Shown: positions 6,740 through 14,813, counted from the first letter of the stretch. The stretch: DNA of 14,848 bases from CAZGRP01 sp964527995 (GCA_964527995.1 CAZGRP010000082.1:1-14848), one strand, 5' to 3'. A program made the numbers and translations. The notes: generated by a model not told the origin, from the sequence alone.

Positions 6740-8068
6740 CTAAGGAATCTTGTTCTCAGAGCTGTCGGCTACAGACGGTGGCTCGTAATCCGAGGGCAGC
6801 CACTCGGCCGGGCTGTCCCACCTCCAATAGCCGTAATAGATCGGCACCGTCCGGCCTGCCGAGAGGATGAGACCCCGGGTCGTGATGGTGATGCTCTGTC
6901 CGGCGGGAATCTCGATCCACGATTCCTGGTAGGCGTAGTCTCTCGCTGCTTTACTCATCGCATATTCGACGCCCTCAGAACCTGCGCTTTTCATGTTCCC
7001 CAGCACCTGCATCCTCAGCTCATAGCCAATGTCGTTCTCTTCGTTCTTGTATCTGACGTTCAGAATGTCCGGCAGCGAGAAAATACGTTCGTCAGGGTGG
7101 ACTCCAGGCTTCAACAGCGACTCAGGTCTGAGCTTGTATTCGGTTTCCCAGATGGTTCGGAACTGCTTCACCCCGCGGATCTCGAACCCTTCTTCCTTGA
7201 GTCGGTTCCGGCACAGGGCGCTGAAAAAATGACGCACCGAGCCGTTGTAGGCGATGCGCCGGTTGGCCTGCCATTTCTTCCTTTCTCCCTCATCTCCGGG
7301 CGTCAGCTCCAGGAACCTTGCAGTACCGACGCTCTCGAAGCTGCCCTCCCTCAGCACCGGCATACTGCTGTGCATGTCGATGCTGTACAGTTCGTCGTCA
7401 TAGAGCTGGGCCCAGAATTCTTCCATCCAGAACGTGACCTCATAGCCGAGGGCGCGGTTCACGAACCTCAGCGGTTGTTGCGCAAAGGCCTGGAAATTCC
7501 CGGACCGCCTGTCGTATTTGAAATCCAGAACCTCGGGATTCAAGAGCTTGCACTGCCTGGCAAACTTGTTGAGGCCGAAGAAGGCACGCTCGAAAATCTT
7601 GAGATTCTTTCGCCATTCCCTGGCCGGTTCCGCGGTCACCGTCACTTCTTTCCCCGGCAACACCCTCGGTTTCAGCCGGAAGACGAGGCTCTTCAGTTCG
7701 GAAGGCGAAAGATGCAGACTCATCCTCTGGACCTCATACCCCATCATCGTCACGATCAGTTCATAGGTGCCGGGCGGGATGTTTCGAATCAGGAAGCGCC
7801 CCTTCGGGTCGGTGGCGTCGCCGAGGGTGGTGCCGGCCAGAAATACGTTCACGGGATAGAGCGCCTCACCCGTGGAGGCGTCGACCACCCGGCCGGCGAC
7901 CCTGGCGCGATTCCGGGATTGCGCCAACAGAGAGGGCGCATGAGTCGTTGAAGCCAGCAGGAAGATGCATGCGGCCAGACCGGGGACGATACGGAGGCGA
8001 TGCGAGATTCTGTTGCGGCCGCAGCAAAGAGACCTGTTGACCCACTCTTTGCAGGCAACGGGCAGCAT
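6740..8068 (-). CDS. Exported carboxypeptidase-regulatory-like domain protein
   Basis: This 442-residue protein has a long basic N-terminus and a hydrophobic core at about 28-41, with cleavage likely near LLAQ (47-50), so it should be exported. Residues 56-140 form a CarboxypepD_reg-like beta-sandwich: VAGRVVDASTGEALYPVNV, GTTLGDATDPKGRF, then PPGTYELIVTMMGYE. The remaining 300 residues (REWRKNLKIFERAFFG, NPEVLDFKYD, QPLRFVNRALGYEV) match a pattern I associate with Bacteroidota-type proteins of this name, whose function is unknown. There is no TonB-dependent barrel. A strong purine-rich ribosome-binding site (AAGGAGGGAGG, 8077-8087) supports Met1 despite the long n-region, and no alternative GTG or TTG start precedes the hydrophobic core. 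It heads a two-gene unit with dinB, 105 bases after the M20 gene. A role at the outer membrane or cell surface is inference. Confidence 0.85.
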   Translation of the reverse strand: MLPVACKEWVNRSLCCGRNRISHRLRIVPGLAACIFLLASTTHAPSLLAQSRNRARVAGRVVDASTGEALYPVNVFLAGTTLGDATDPKGRFLIRNIPPGTYELIVTMMGYEVQRMSLHLSPSELKSLVFRLKPRVLPGKEVTVTAEPAREWRKNLKIFERAFFGLNKFARQCKLLNPEVLDFKYDRRSGNFQAFAQQPLRFVNRALGYEVTFWMEEFWAQLYDDELYSIDMHSSMPVLREGSFESVGTARFLELTPGDEGERKKWQANRRIAYNGSVRHFFSALCRNRLKEEGFEIRGVKQFRTIWETEYKLRPESLLKPGVHPDERIFSLPDILNVRYKNEENDIGYELRMQVLGNMKSAGSEGVEYAMSKAARDYAYQESWIEIPAGQSITITTRGLILSAGRTVPIYYGYWRWDSPAEWLPSDYEPPSVADSSENKIP

Positions 8069-8105
8069 CGCTCACCCCTCCCTCCTTCATCTTGTGTCGG
8101 TGGTC

Positions 8106-8122
8106 CTGTTTTCGAAAAACAG
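8106..8122. promoter_or_regulatory. Palindrome upstream of the dinB-containing operon; possible operator
   Basis: The minus strand reads CTGTTTTTCGAAAACAG, with perfect 7-base arms and a 3-base centre, ending 38 bases before the ATG of the gene ahead of dinB. It has no T-run after it, so it is unlikely to be a terminator. It resembles a LexA-type CTG-N-CAG box, but the spacer is 11 rather than the 10 of the E. coli site. Which regulator binds, if any, is unknown. Confidence 0.35.
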
Positions 8123-8173
8123 ATCGAGCCCGACGCGCTCCGAACCAGCTCTCCCCACCCGTCGAATCTACCC

Positions 8174-9373
8174 CTACTCTCGCAGCCGATCCAGAGCTTT
8201 CACCAGCGTCCAGGCGATCACCTTCACCCCGACGCCGATAGCGCCCTCGTCCACATCGAAGCGACTGGAGTGCAGGCTGTGCCGGCTCTGCGGGCCTCCG
8301 GCCACGCCCAGCCGCACCATGGCGCCAGGGATGCGCTGCGTGTATTGGGCAAAATCCTCGGACCCCATGCGTGGCTCCTCAAGATGCACGATGCCGTCCT
8401 TCCCCAGCACCTGGCCCGCAGCCTCCTCGAGGGTGCGCATCGGCTCCTCGTGATTCAACAGAACCGGAGCGCCTGGGGTCACTTGGAACCGATAGCTTGC
8501 GCCGAACGTAGACGTGATTCCCGCTACGGTCTCCTCCATGAGCTTGGGGAGCTGCTGGTGCACGTCGTTGTCCAGCGTGCGGATCGTGCCCGTCATACGC
8601 ACCGAATCGGGCAGCACATTGTCGGCCTCGCCTCCATGGATCGTGCCGATGGAGATGACGACCGGTTTCACCGGATCGATGCGGCGGCTGACGATCTGGT
8701 GCAGCGCCTGAATCACGTGGGCCGCCACCTGAATCACGTCGACACTGAGATGCGGATAGGCCGCATGTCCCCCGCGTGCCTGAATCTCCAGCTCGAACGA
8801 GTCGATGGAAGCGAGTGCAGCGCCGTAGCGCACACCGACTTTGCCCGCCTCGAGCCCCGGATCGACATGGACACCGAAGATCCACTCGATGCCTTCGAGC
8901 GACCCGGCCTGGATCATCGCCAGGGCACCGCCGGGAGTGGCCTCCTCCGCAGGCTGGAAAAGAAGCCGAAACGAACCCGGAAGGTGAGATTGCAGCGCAT
9001 GCAGCACGCTCGCCACACCAAGTCCGATGGCGGCGTGAACGTCGTGGCCGCAGGCGTGCATCATGCCGGCGACTCTCGACGCATAGGGAATCTGATTCAT
9101 CTCCTGAATGGGCAAAGCGTCGATGTCGACCCGGAACGCAACCCGGGGCTCCACGCCGGCCTCACCGACGTCAGCGACCACCCCAGTCCCCGCAGCGCGA
9201 CGCGGTTCGAGTCCCACGCCGGCGAGTTGCTGCAGGATAAAAGCAGAGGTTTTCTTTTCCTGGTATCCGATCTCGGGGTACTGGTGGAGGTGGCGGCGGA
9301 TTTCGATTCCCTGGGGTTGCCACTCTTCCGAGAGGCGCCTGATTTCGGCAAGGAGTGAATTGTCGACAGCCAT
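8174..9373 (-). CDS. M20-family amidohydrolase (hippurate / N-acyl-amino acid hydrolase type)
   Basis: This 399-residue cytoplasmic metallopeptidase-like amidohydrolase is of the M20D group, which hydrolyses N-acyl or N-aryl amino acids. The metal ligands are visible: HACGHDVHAA at 106-115 (Cys108, His110), PAEE at 141-144, His169 in FGVHVDP, and HSLHSSRFDVDE at 365-376 (His368 likely). The lid/dimerisation domain starts around GGHAAYPH (201-208), and GSEDF at 337-341 is the C-terminal signature. The exact natural substrate cannot be told from motifs. The gene starts 4 bases after the nrnA stop and is probably translated from the same message. There is no strong Shine-Dalgarno sequence, consistent with coupling to the upstream gene. 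The length is normal and nothing appears broken. Confidence 0.93.
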   Translation of the reverse strand: MAVDNSLLAEIRRLSEEWQPQGIEIRRHLHQYPEIGYQEKKTSAFILQQLAGVGLEPRRAAGTGVVADVGEAGVEPRVAFRVDIDALPIQEMNQIPYASRVAGMMHACGHDVHAAIGLGVASVLHALQSHLPGSFRLLFQPAEEATPGGALAMIQAGSLEGIEWIFGVHVDPGLEAGKVGVRYGAALASIDSFELEIQARGGHAAYPHLSVDVIQVAAHVIQALHQIVSRRIDPVKPVVISIGTIHGGEADNVLPDSVRMTGTIRTLDNDVHQQLPKLMEETVAGITSTFGASYRFQVTPGAPVLLNHEEPMRTLEEAAGQVLGKDGIVHLEEPRMGSEDFAQYTQRIPGAMVRLGVAGGPQSRHSLHSSRFDVDEGAIGVGVKVIAWTLVKALDRLRE

Positions 9374-9377
9374 GGTC

Positions 9378-10388
9378 TCAGCGGCTGCTTGACGACTTGC
9401 TGCTGAACAGCGCGCGCACCGCCTGGGTCACCTTACCGACGACGTCATCGAGGCCGCCGTCGATCAGAGCGCCGGCAGCGAAAGGATGCCCGCCTCCCCC
9501 AAACTGCTGGGCGACTTCGTTGACGACCACTCGCCCCTTGGAGCGCAGACTCACCTTGACGCGGTTTTCGGGCAGCTCCAGGAACATGAGACTGACCTCC
9601 ACGCCGGCGATGGAGCGCGGGAAGTCTGGGAAGCCCTCGGTGTCTTGAGGGCTGGCGCCGGTCTGCTCGAGCATCCGCTTTGTAATCACGAACCACACCA
9701 ACCGGCCGTCTTCGGCAAACCGCAAGTCTTCGAGGATCTTACCCAGGAGCCGCATCTTGCTCGGGGACTGCTGTTCGTAGATGAGCTGGTGCATCTCGTT
9801 CGGACGCACACCGGCCTGAATCAGCTCCGCCACGATCTCGTGAGCCCGAGCGGTGGTATTCGAAAAACGAAACGAACCCGTATCGGTGACGATGCTGGTG
9901 TAGAGAGCCCTGGCCACGTTCCCCGTGATCTCGCCACCGCAGAACTTGATAGCATCAAAAACGATTTCACCGGTGGAGGAAGCGGAGGTATCGATGATAT
10001 TGACATCGGCGAACCCGTCCGGGGCCGGATGGTGGTCGATGCAGATCTTCGGAACGCGTGCCACCCGGATCGTCCGCCCGAGATCGCGCAGCCTCTCCCA
10101 GTCGCTGATATCTAGAATCACGATCAGATCGGATTCCACCAGCGTGCGCTCGTGCGACTCCGGGCGATAGACCGTAAATTGGCCGTGGGTATTGAGGAAC
10201 TGGTAATTGGCCGGCATCGGGCTGTTGTTGTAAATCCGCACCTCCTTGCCGAGACGAGAAAGAAACTCGTACATGGCGGCCTCGGACCCCAGGCCATCGC
10301 CATCCGGGTTGACATGGGTGGTCAAGATGATTCGCTGCCCTGCGGTTATGTACTCCCTCAGGCGTTCCAGATCATCGCTTCGATACAT
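9378..10388 (-). CDS. nrnA: DHH/DHHA1 phosphoesterase, nanoRNase/pAp-phosphatase type
   Basis: This 336-residue cytoplasmic enzyme should degrade 2-5 nt RNA fragments and/or convert pAp to AMP, as NrnA proteins do. All DHH-domain metal ligands are present: His25, Asp29 and Asp31 in THVNPDGDGLGSE; Asp93 in VILDISD; the DHH triad Asp118-His119-His120 in CIDHHP; and Asp169 in TDTGSFRFS. The DHHA1 substrate-binding motif GGGGHPFAAGA is at 297-307. The C-terminal tail is a serine-rich SSKSSSSR. A good AAAGGA ribosome-binding site lies 6 bases before the ATG. In many bacteria nrnA sits next to rbfA/truB; here it sits between a secreted propeller gene (39-base gap) and an M20 hydrolase (4-base gap). 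The gene symbol is by family resemblance. Confidence 0.93.
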   Translation of the reverse strand: MYRSDDLERLREYITAGQRIILTTHVNPDGDGLGSEAAMYEFLSRLGKEVRIYNNSPMPANYQFLNTHGQFTVYRPESHERTLVESDLIVILDISDWERLRDLGRTIRVARVPKICIDHHPAPDGFADVNIIDTSASSTGEIVFDAIKFCGGEITGNVARALYTSIVTDTGSFRFSNTTARAHEIVAELIQAGVRPNEMHQLIYEQQSPSKMRLLGKILEDLRFAEDGRLVWFVITKRMLEQTGASPQDTEGFPDFPRSIAGVEVSLMFLELPENRVKVSLRSKGRVVVNEVAQQFGGGGHPFAAGALIDGGLDDVVGKVTQAVRALFSSKSSSSR

Positions 10389-10427
10389 TCATGTTCCTTT
10401 CTCTGCTGTGGTGGTCGAAGCTGCGTC

Positions 10428-12632
10428 CTACGGAAAGGTTACCTTGCCATAGCCAATATTGCCGAGCGTATCCCCGGCGCGGATCACAAGGGTGTGGCGG
10501 CCCTTGCCGGGGTCGTCGATTCCAATCCGGAACGTCTCGCGTGGCGAGTCGGCAATGCCATCCTCGGGGTAAACAAGCTTCCAGCCTTCGACATCCACGG
10601 TGTATTCCACGACACTCACCGGGTTCAAGGCATCCTGCACTGTGAAGGTGGCCTCATACCCTTTCCCCTTCTTGGAGACCTGCAGCCGTTTCACCTGCGG
10701 CCCGGTGTTGTCGACCGTGAACGGTTCGCTGACGCGTTCGTCTTTGAGCGCCAGGGCCGGTGGATTATCCGGCTCGTCGCTGGCCACGACCTTCACTACG
10801 TACCGACCGTCTGGCAGGAGCTCGGGATCGAGTGTATACGACTTTCCTTTCTGGTCTTCAGCCAGGGGTTTCCACACGGTCTCATCGTCGCCGCGATAGT
10901 AGAGGTCGAAGAGGAGATCATCGCCGTTGTCGTCGCTTGCCTTCCATGAGATCGTCAGTTTGTTCTTCCCGGCTCTCTTCCGCCCCAACGAAGCGGCGGA
11001 ACCGTTGCGGCTGTTGCTGCCTGAGCGAGAGCCTGTACCCGCAGACGCCAGAGAGATCGCTTCGCCGGAGCTCTGTTTTGCGGTGCCCGAGGCTTGCCTG
11101 ACCTGAACCGAGGCGACCTCCGGAGCAACGTTGCGCTGCAGGAAGGCCAGCGAGACGCTGGCAAGTCTTGGGGTCTGGCGCGCGTTGTTGGTGGAGAGCT
11201 TCGCCCGCCACTGCAGGAAGCGGGCCGGCGGGCTGGCGATCAAGGCTCCACTGCGGGGATAGGCCGGCGACCAGTCGCTCCAGGTCTTGTCCGGCTTTTC
11301 GGTGTTTCCGCTCCGGGTCGCCAACTCAATGCGGGTGCCCTTGGGCAGTTGATCTTCCCAATTGATCGCCCCCCAGCGCGCGGCTACCTTGGCGTCGAGA
11401 ACTTCCGATAGATAGACTCCGCTTTTGCGATAGCCCTTCTTCAGGCGGTACAGCCGGCCGAGATTGCTGGTGGCCAACAGCACCGACCCTTCCGGCTCTG
11501 GCGCCATGGCCGTCACCTGGGATTGATCGAGCTCGAAAAGAAGTGAGCGCTCGGCGTCGTTGGTCACGCGGTAGACGCGGCCGTGGTCACCGGTTCCGAC
11601 AAGCACGGTCCCCCCCGACTCCAGCGCGATTGCCTGCACGCGGTCCGACCGCAGACTCCAGAGGTTTCGCACGGTACCGTCGGCCCGAACCCGATAGAGG
11701 GTGCTCTGAATCCGCTGTCCGCCGCCCGGAAGTGCTGTGGATGGCCCACGCCCGGCGGTTACTTTCTGTGTACCCAGATCGGTTTCTCCGCCATGGCCGG
11801 CCGTTACGACTGTTGGTTCCAGCGCCAGCGCGGCAGGTGTGGCTGCGGGTTGCGGCGCCCGCGGTCGGATCATCATCCGGCCGAGCCCGCCGACGTAGAC
11901 ATCGCCGTTCGCCGCTACCTGAAGGGTGTGCAGCTCCTGCATAGGCGAATCGTAGAGCACGAAGACCTTACCGCTGGGGCTGATGCGGTAGAGAATGCCA
12001 CCCGGTGCGGTGCCGGCGTACAGGTTCCCCTTGGCATCCAGAGCCAGGGCGCGGATGTGCGCCTCCTCGCTGTCAAACAGTACACTGCCGTTTCCTCGCC
12101 CATCCACCTTGTAGATGATGCCCTTGTCGCCAGTTCCCACCAGCAAGTTCCCCTGTGCATCGACCACCATTGCCCAAATGTACACGTCATCGGGATCGAA
12201 AAACACCGACTCCTCAGCAGAGGCACCAGCCTTCGTCACCCGATAGATCTTCCCCTCCGGTGACGTACCGACGTAGAGGCCGCCTGAACCATCCACTGCC
12301 AGCGCGTAGATCTCCACCTCAGGTGCCTCGAAATAGACGCTGCTGCGGCCGCTGCGATCTATGCGGTACACCTTGCCGTCGTTGCCACCGGCGATATAAA
12401 CGGCGCCCTTGGAATCGCGGACCACCGCCCACAGAAAGGGACTCGGGGACTCATAGAGCGACTCGAGCTCGGGGGCCAGCTCGATTTCTCCTCTCGACGT
12501 GACCGAGGTCCCCTTGGGCTTTCCCTTCTCGAACGTGGTCTGGCTCTGATATTTCTTCAACTGCGGCGTCGACGCCACGACCAGCGTCGCCCATGCCGCC
12601 ATCACTGCAGTCTTCAAAAGGATCTTTCTCAT
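10428..12632 (-). CDS. Secreted seven-bladed beta-propeller protein with C-terminal beta-sandwich domains
   Basis: This 734-residue protein starts MRKILLKTAVMAAWATLVVA, a signal peptide. A TTG four codons upstream is also in frame, but the ATG at 12632 has GGGAG 5 bases ahead. Residues about 62-398 hold seven repeats of roughly 40-45 residues of the form ALAxDxxGNLYVGTxxxGxIYRV, as in NHL/SMP-30-like propellers. Blade 5 carries an insertion of about 55 residues (250-308) rich in Ala, Pro and Gly. Residues 404-510 form a beta-rich module containing RSGNTEKPDKTWSDWSP. A Ser/Gly/Arg linker (about 514-556) leads to an Fn3-like domain (558-643) and a final beta domain (647-734). No catalytic motif is seen; a binding or scaffolding role outside the cytoplasm is inferred. 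It follows the S55 peptidase gene after 61 bases and may function with it. Confidence 0.85.
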   Translation of the reverse strand: MRKILLKTAVMAAWATLVVASTPQLKKYQSQTTFEKGKPKGTSVTSRGEIELAPELESLYESPSPFLWAVVRDSKGAVYIAGGNDGKVYRIDRSGRSSVYFEAPEVEIYALAVDGSGGLYVGTSPEGKIYRVTKAGASAEESVFFDPDDVYIWAMVVDAQGNLLVGTGDKGIIYKVDGRGNGSVLFDSEEAHIRALALDAKGNLYAGTAPGGILYRISPSGKVFVLYDSPMQELHTLQVAANGDVYVGGLGRMMIRPRAPQPAATPAALALEPTVVTAGHGGETDLGTQKVTAGRGPSTALPGGGQRIQSTLYRVRADGTVRNLWSLRSDRVQAIALESGGTVLVGTGDHGRVYRVTNDAERSLLFELDQSQVTAMAPEPEGSVLLATSNLGRLYRLKKGYRKSGVYLSEVLDAKVAARWGAINWEDQLPKGTRIELATRSGNTEKPDKTWSDWSPAYPRSGALIASPPARFLQWRAKLSTNNARQTPRLASVSLAFLQRNVAPEVASVQVRQASGTAKQSSGEAISLASAGTGSRSGSNSRNGSAASLGRKRAGKNKLTISWKASDDNGDDLLFDLYYRGDDETVWKPLAEDQKGKSYTLDPELLPDGRYVVKVVASDEPDNPPALALKDERVSEPFTVDNTGPQVKRLQVSKKGKGYEATFTVQDALNPVSVVEYTVDVEGWKLVYPEDGIADSPRETFRIGIDDPGKGRHTLVIRAGDTLGNIGYGKVTFP

Positions 12633-12693
12633 CGGAACTCCCAATCGGTGGATGGTTCAATCGCCGTGACTTGTGACCGGGCCAAACGGCGGG

Positions 12694-14556
12694 TCAGAAA
12701 GCGGTGCTCTTGACTCTCAACCGAATCGTCCGCAGTCCGGAAACGGCGAATTTCATGGGGATTGCCTTCTCGCTCACCAGGCGGTAGCGCAGCGTCGTGA
12801 CACTGCCCGCTGTTTTGTTCGAATTCATCACCGAGAGCACCGAGGGTGGCAGTGCCGGCAATTCCTGTCCGTCGACAAGAGCGCCGCGGTCCAACTCCTG
12901 CACCTGGATATAGAGCCGATCGTTGCGGCGTCGGTTGTTCAGAAGGTCGACGACTTCGCGGAAATTCTGCGGCTGGTACTTCCTTGGGGCTACACGGCGC
13001 TCCCACTGCTGCACGGAGGGGCCGCCACCGATGAGAACCGAGATCAGTCGCGACGTCACGCTCTTGGGGATCTCGACTTTCTGTCGAACCACCTCAACAC
13101 CGCCCTGGTAGCGCTGCAGAAAGATCGTCAGGTTGAGGGTGTCACCCGGCTCCACTTCCGTCTTGTCGTACCAGACCTTCTCGACTGTAGCCCGCAACTG
13201 CCCCGGAATGGTTGTAAAAGAGAGGTCCACCGACTCGATCTTGGGGATCACGAAGTCGTTGAGCATCAGCGAGCCGAGGGCGGCGACCACTTCGCCCGTC
13301 GACTGCAGGGCGTCGTTGAGGAATCCGACGAAGGAGGTAAACCGCTGGCCGGCATAGAAGTTGTCCAGCCTCACCTCGCCGTAGTCTTTGATCCGGATGC
13401 TGCCCTTGACCACCGTCGTTTGCGCCCCTGCCGCCAACCGGGCCGATTCAATGGCATTGAGCAGCGCCACCCGCAGAAAAAGAGGAGTGAGCGAATTGAT
13501 GCTGCGCTCATCGGTAACCCGGAAGCGGAACTCTTCTCCGCCACCCAGCGAGGAGTGATAGGCCACATGCACCGGGAACATTTCTGGCTGCTGCCCGATG
13601 ATGCCCATGATCCCAGTGCTGCGGTCCTGGTGAATGGTCCCGATCACGTCGGTGGTGACCGCCATCTTGTTCGACGACGAGTAGCTGGCCAGTGTGGTGA
13701 GGATGCGGGCCTGGGCCATCGGCAGGCTGACGGCGCCGTTGTTGAAGAGGAAATGGCCAAAGCCGAGAATGCGATTCCCGCTCCGGTAGGTGATAGTCCC
13801 CGTAGCAGCGATGCTCATGTCGCCGTCGAGGATAACCCCGGAGACGGCGCCGCCGGGCTCGACCGGGATCGGCTCGCCATCGCTGCTGCTGCTGCCGATT
13901 CCGGTCTGCATCACCTGAAAGCCCAGCTTCCCGAGCAGATCGCGGCAGGTCGAAAGAACGCCGGAACCAAAGCCGCCAAAGAGCAGCGGCGTCTCAATCG
14001 GGCGCAATCCGCTGGCAGTGAGGGCCTCGTTGGTTTTGCGCAGGCTGGCAGGCACGAACACCTCCCATGTCGGCGGCTCAAAGCCCAGCGCCACGTTCAG
14101 GTACTCGGAACCTCCTCCTGGGACGGTCGCCAGTTCCTGTTCCCGGTAGCGATCGCGCTCCACCACCTCCAGCATGCTTTGGATGGGGGTGACACCAGCG
14201 ACCGGATCTTTCGGAAAATCCCCGAATCGATAGGCGATGGCCCCCACGAGCTTGCCGTCGATGTAGACCGGGCTGCCGCTCATGCCGGCGACCACGCCCG
14301 CATGCTCCGCTTTGTCTCCGAGGAGTCGGACAAGAATGATGTCGCGTTTCGGGAAAAAGTTCTGCATTATGTCCAGCACCTTGACCTTGAATTCCTCGAT
14401 CTCAGTGCCCGTGAAGACCGTCTTGGCCACGCCGATCATCCCAGGACGCACTTCATCCACAGGCATGATCGGAGGCGATTGCGCCGGAGAGGACGCCGGG
14501 GACAAAAGCAGGAATCCAAGCATCAGGATGCAAAGGAAAGCGGTGAGTGGGCGCAT
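12694..14556 (-). CDS. Secreted SpoIVB-type S55 serine peptidase domain protein, permuted motif order
   Basis: With the ATG at 14556 the product has 620 residues and a classic signal peptide (MRPLTAFLCILMLGFLLLSPASSPAQ). An ATG at 14598 would add 14 polar residues and coincides with the predicted transcription start, so I prefer the internal one. The S55 core is recognised by GVVAGMSGSPVYIDGKLVGA (87-106; nucleophile Ser93, candidate Asp81) and by RILGFGHFLF (262-271; candidate His267), followed by IGTIHQDRSTGIMG (305-318). In SpoIVB the His half comes first and the Asp/Ser half last; here the order is reversed. The other residues (about 325-620) are beta-rich and unassigned. No PDZ domain was recognised. 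Known SpoIVB cleaves SpoIVFA in sporulation, but nothing here suggests sporulation, so a different periplasmic or surface substrate is likely. It heads the propeller-nrnA-M20 cluster. Confidence 0.85.
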   Translation of the reverse strand: MRPLTAFLCILMLGFLLLSPASSPAQSPPIMPVDEVRPGMIGVAKTVFTGTEIEEFKVKVLDIMQNFFPKRDIILVRLLGDKAEHAGVVAGMSGSPVYIDGKLVGAIAYRFGDFPKDPVAGVTPIQSMLEVVERDRYREQELATVPGGGSEYLNVALGFEPPTWEVFVPASLRKTNEALTASGLRPIETPLLFGGFGSGVLSTCRDLLGKLGFQVMQTGIGSSSSDGEPIPVEPGGAVSGVILDGDMSIAATGTITYRSGNRILGFGHFLFNNGAVSLPMAQARILTTLASYSSSNKMAVTTDVIGTIHQDRSTGIMGIIGQQPEMFPVHVAYHSSLGGGEEFRFRVTDERSINSLTPLFLRVALLNAIESARLAAGAQTTVVKGSIRIKDYGEVRLDNFYAGQRFTSFVGFLNDALQSTGEVVAALGSLMLNDFVIPKIESVDLSFTTIPGQLRATVEKVWYDKTEVEPGDTLNLTIFLQRYQGGVEVVRQKVEIPKSVTSRLISVLIGGGPSVQQWERRVAPRKYQPQNFREVVDLLNNRRRNDRLYIQVQELDRGALVDGQELPALPPSVLSVMNSNKTAGSVTTLRYRLVSEKAIPMKFAVSGLRTIRLRVKSTAF

Positions 14557-14600
14557 GTCCTTCTCTCGTTCAGGTGTTAATGGTTTGAAACTAATCATTT

Positions 14601-14629
14601 ATGGTACGACCTTTCGGGCTCAAGATCAA
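14601..14629 (-). promoter_or_regulatory. Candidate sigma70-like promoter of the S55 peptidase cluster
   Basis: On the minus strand TTGATC (14624-14629), a 17-base spacer and TACCAT (14601-14606) each match the consensus at four of six positions. The start would be near 14594, inside the upstream ATG codon (14596-14598), which favours the downstream ATG at 14556 and gives a leader of about 37 bases. Confidence 0.45.
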
Positions 14630-14659
14630 GTGAAAAAACAGTCAAAAGCTATCGTACCA
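14602..14659. promoter_or_regulatory. Spaced inverted repeat overlapping the S55 promoter
   Basis: TGGTACGA at 14602-14609 and its exact reverse complement TCGTACCA at 14652-14659 are 42 bases apart. One arm overlaps the predicted -10 element. This could be a pair of operator half-sites or a long-loop hairpin. No regulator gene is nearby, so the role is speculative. Confidence 0.3.
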
Positions 14660-14795
14660 CACTCTCTGCCTTTCAAGAATACAACCACAGCCCGCCGACT
14701 GTTCCCCAAAGCCATCGGTTGGCCGCGGCTGTCCGTCATCGAAGGCGCTTCAACGCCTCCTCCCATCATCCACCCCAACACGACATCCCCCTGAA

Positions 14796-14813
14796 TCCCC
14801 CTTCAAAGGGGGA
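14796..14813. repeat. GC-rich hairpin TCCCCCTT-CA-AAGGGGGA
   Basis: A perfect 8-base inverted repeat with a 2-base centre lies in the gap upstream of the S55 gene. Further CCCC/GGGG tracts outside it could extend the stem with a bulge. No T-run follows on either strand. The motif resembles short intergenic palindromes that occur in many copies in some bacterial genomes. The rest of 14660-14848 shows no gene I can support. Confidence 0.5.

Noticed and set aside
8000..9358. Plus-strand open frame of 452 codons opposite the M20 gene
   Set aside because: It is a shadow of a gene with all metal ligands on the other strand; the composition is rich in His, Arg and Ala with no domain pattern.
12632..12644. 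TTG start four codons upstream for the propeller protein
   Set aside because: The ATG at 12632 has GGGAG at proper spacing and gives a standard signal peptide; the TTG sits within that ribosome-binding site.
12673..14580. Plus-strand open frame of 635 codons opposite the S55 gene
   Set aside because: It is an antisense shadow caused by GC-rich codon use; the minus-strand frame has a signal peptide and family motifs, and the plus-strand translation has no recognisable domain.
14556..14598. Upstream ATG start for the S55 protein
   Set aside because: It would put 14 polar and charged residues ahead of a normal signal peptide and falls on the predicted transcription start; it is not fully excluded.
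4281..14700. 13-base identity CAGCCCGCCGACT shared by 4281-4293 and 14688-14700
   Set aside because: It is too short, with flanks that do not align; chance is sufficient in GC-rich intergenic DNA.
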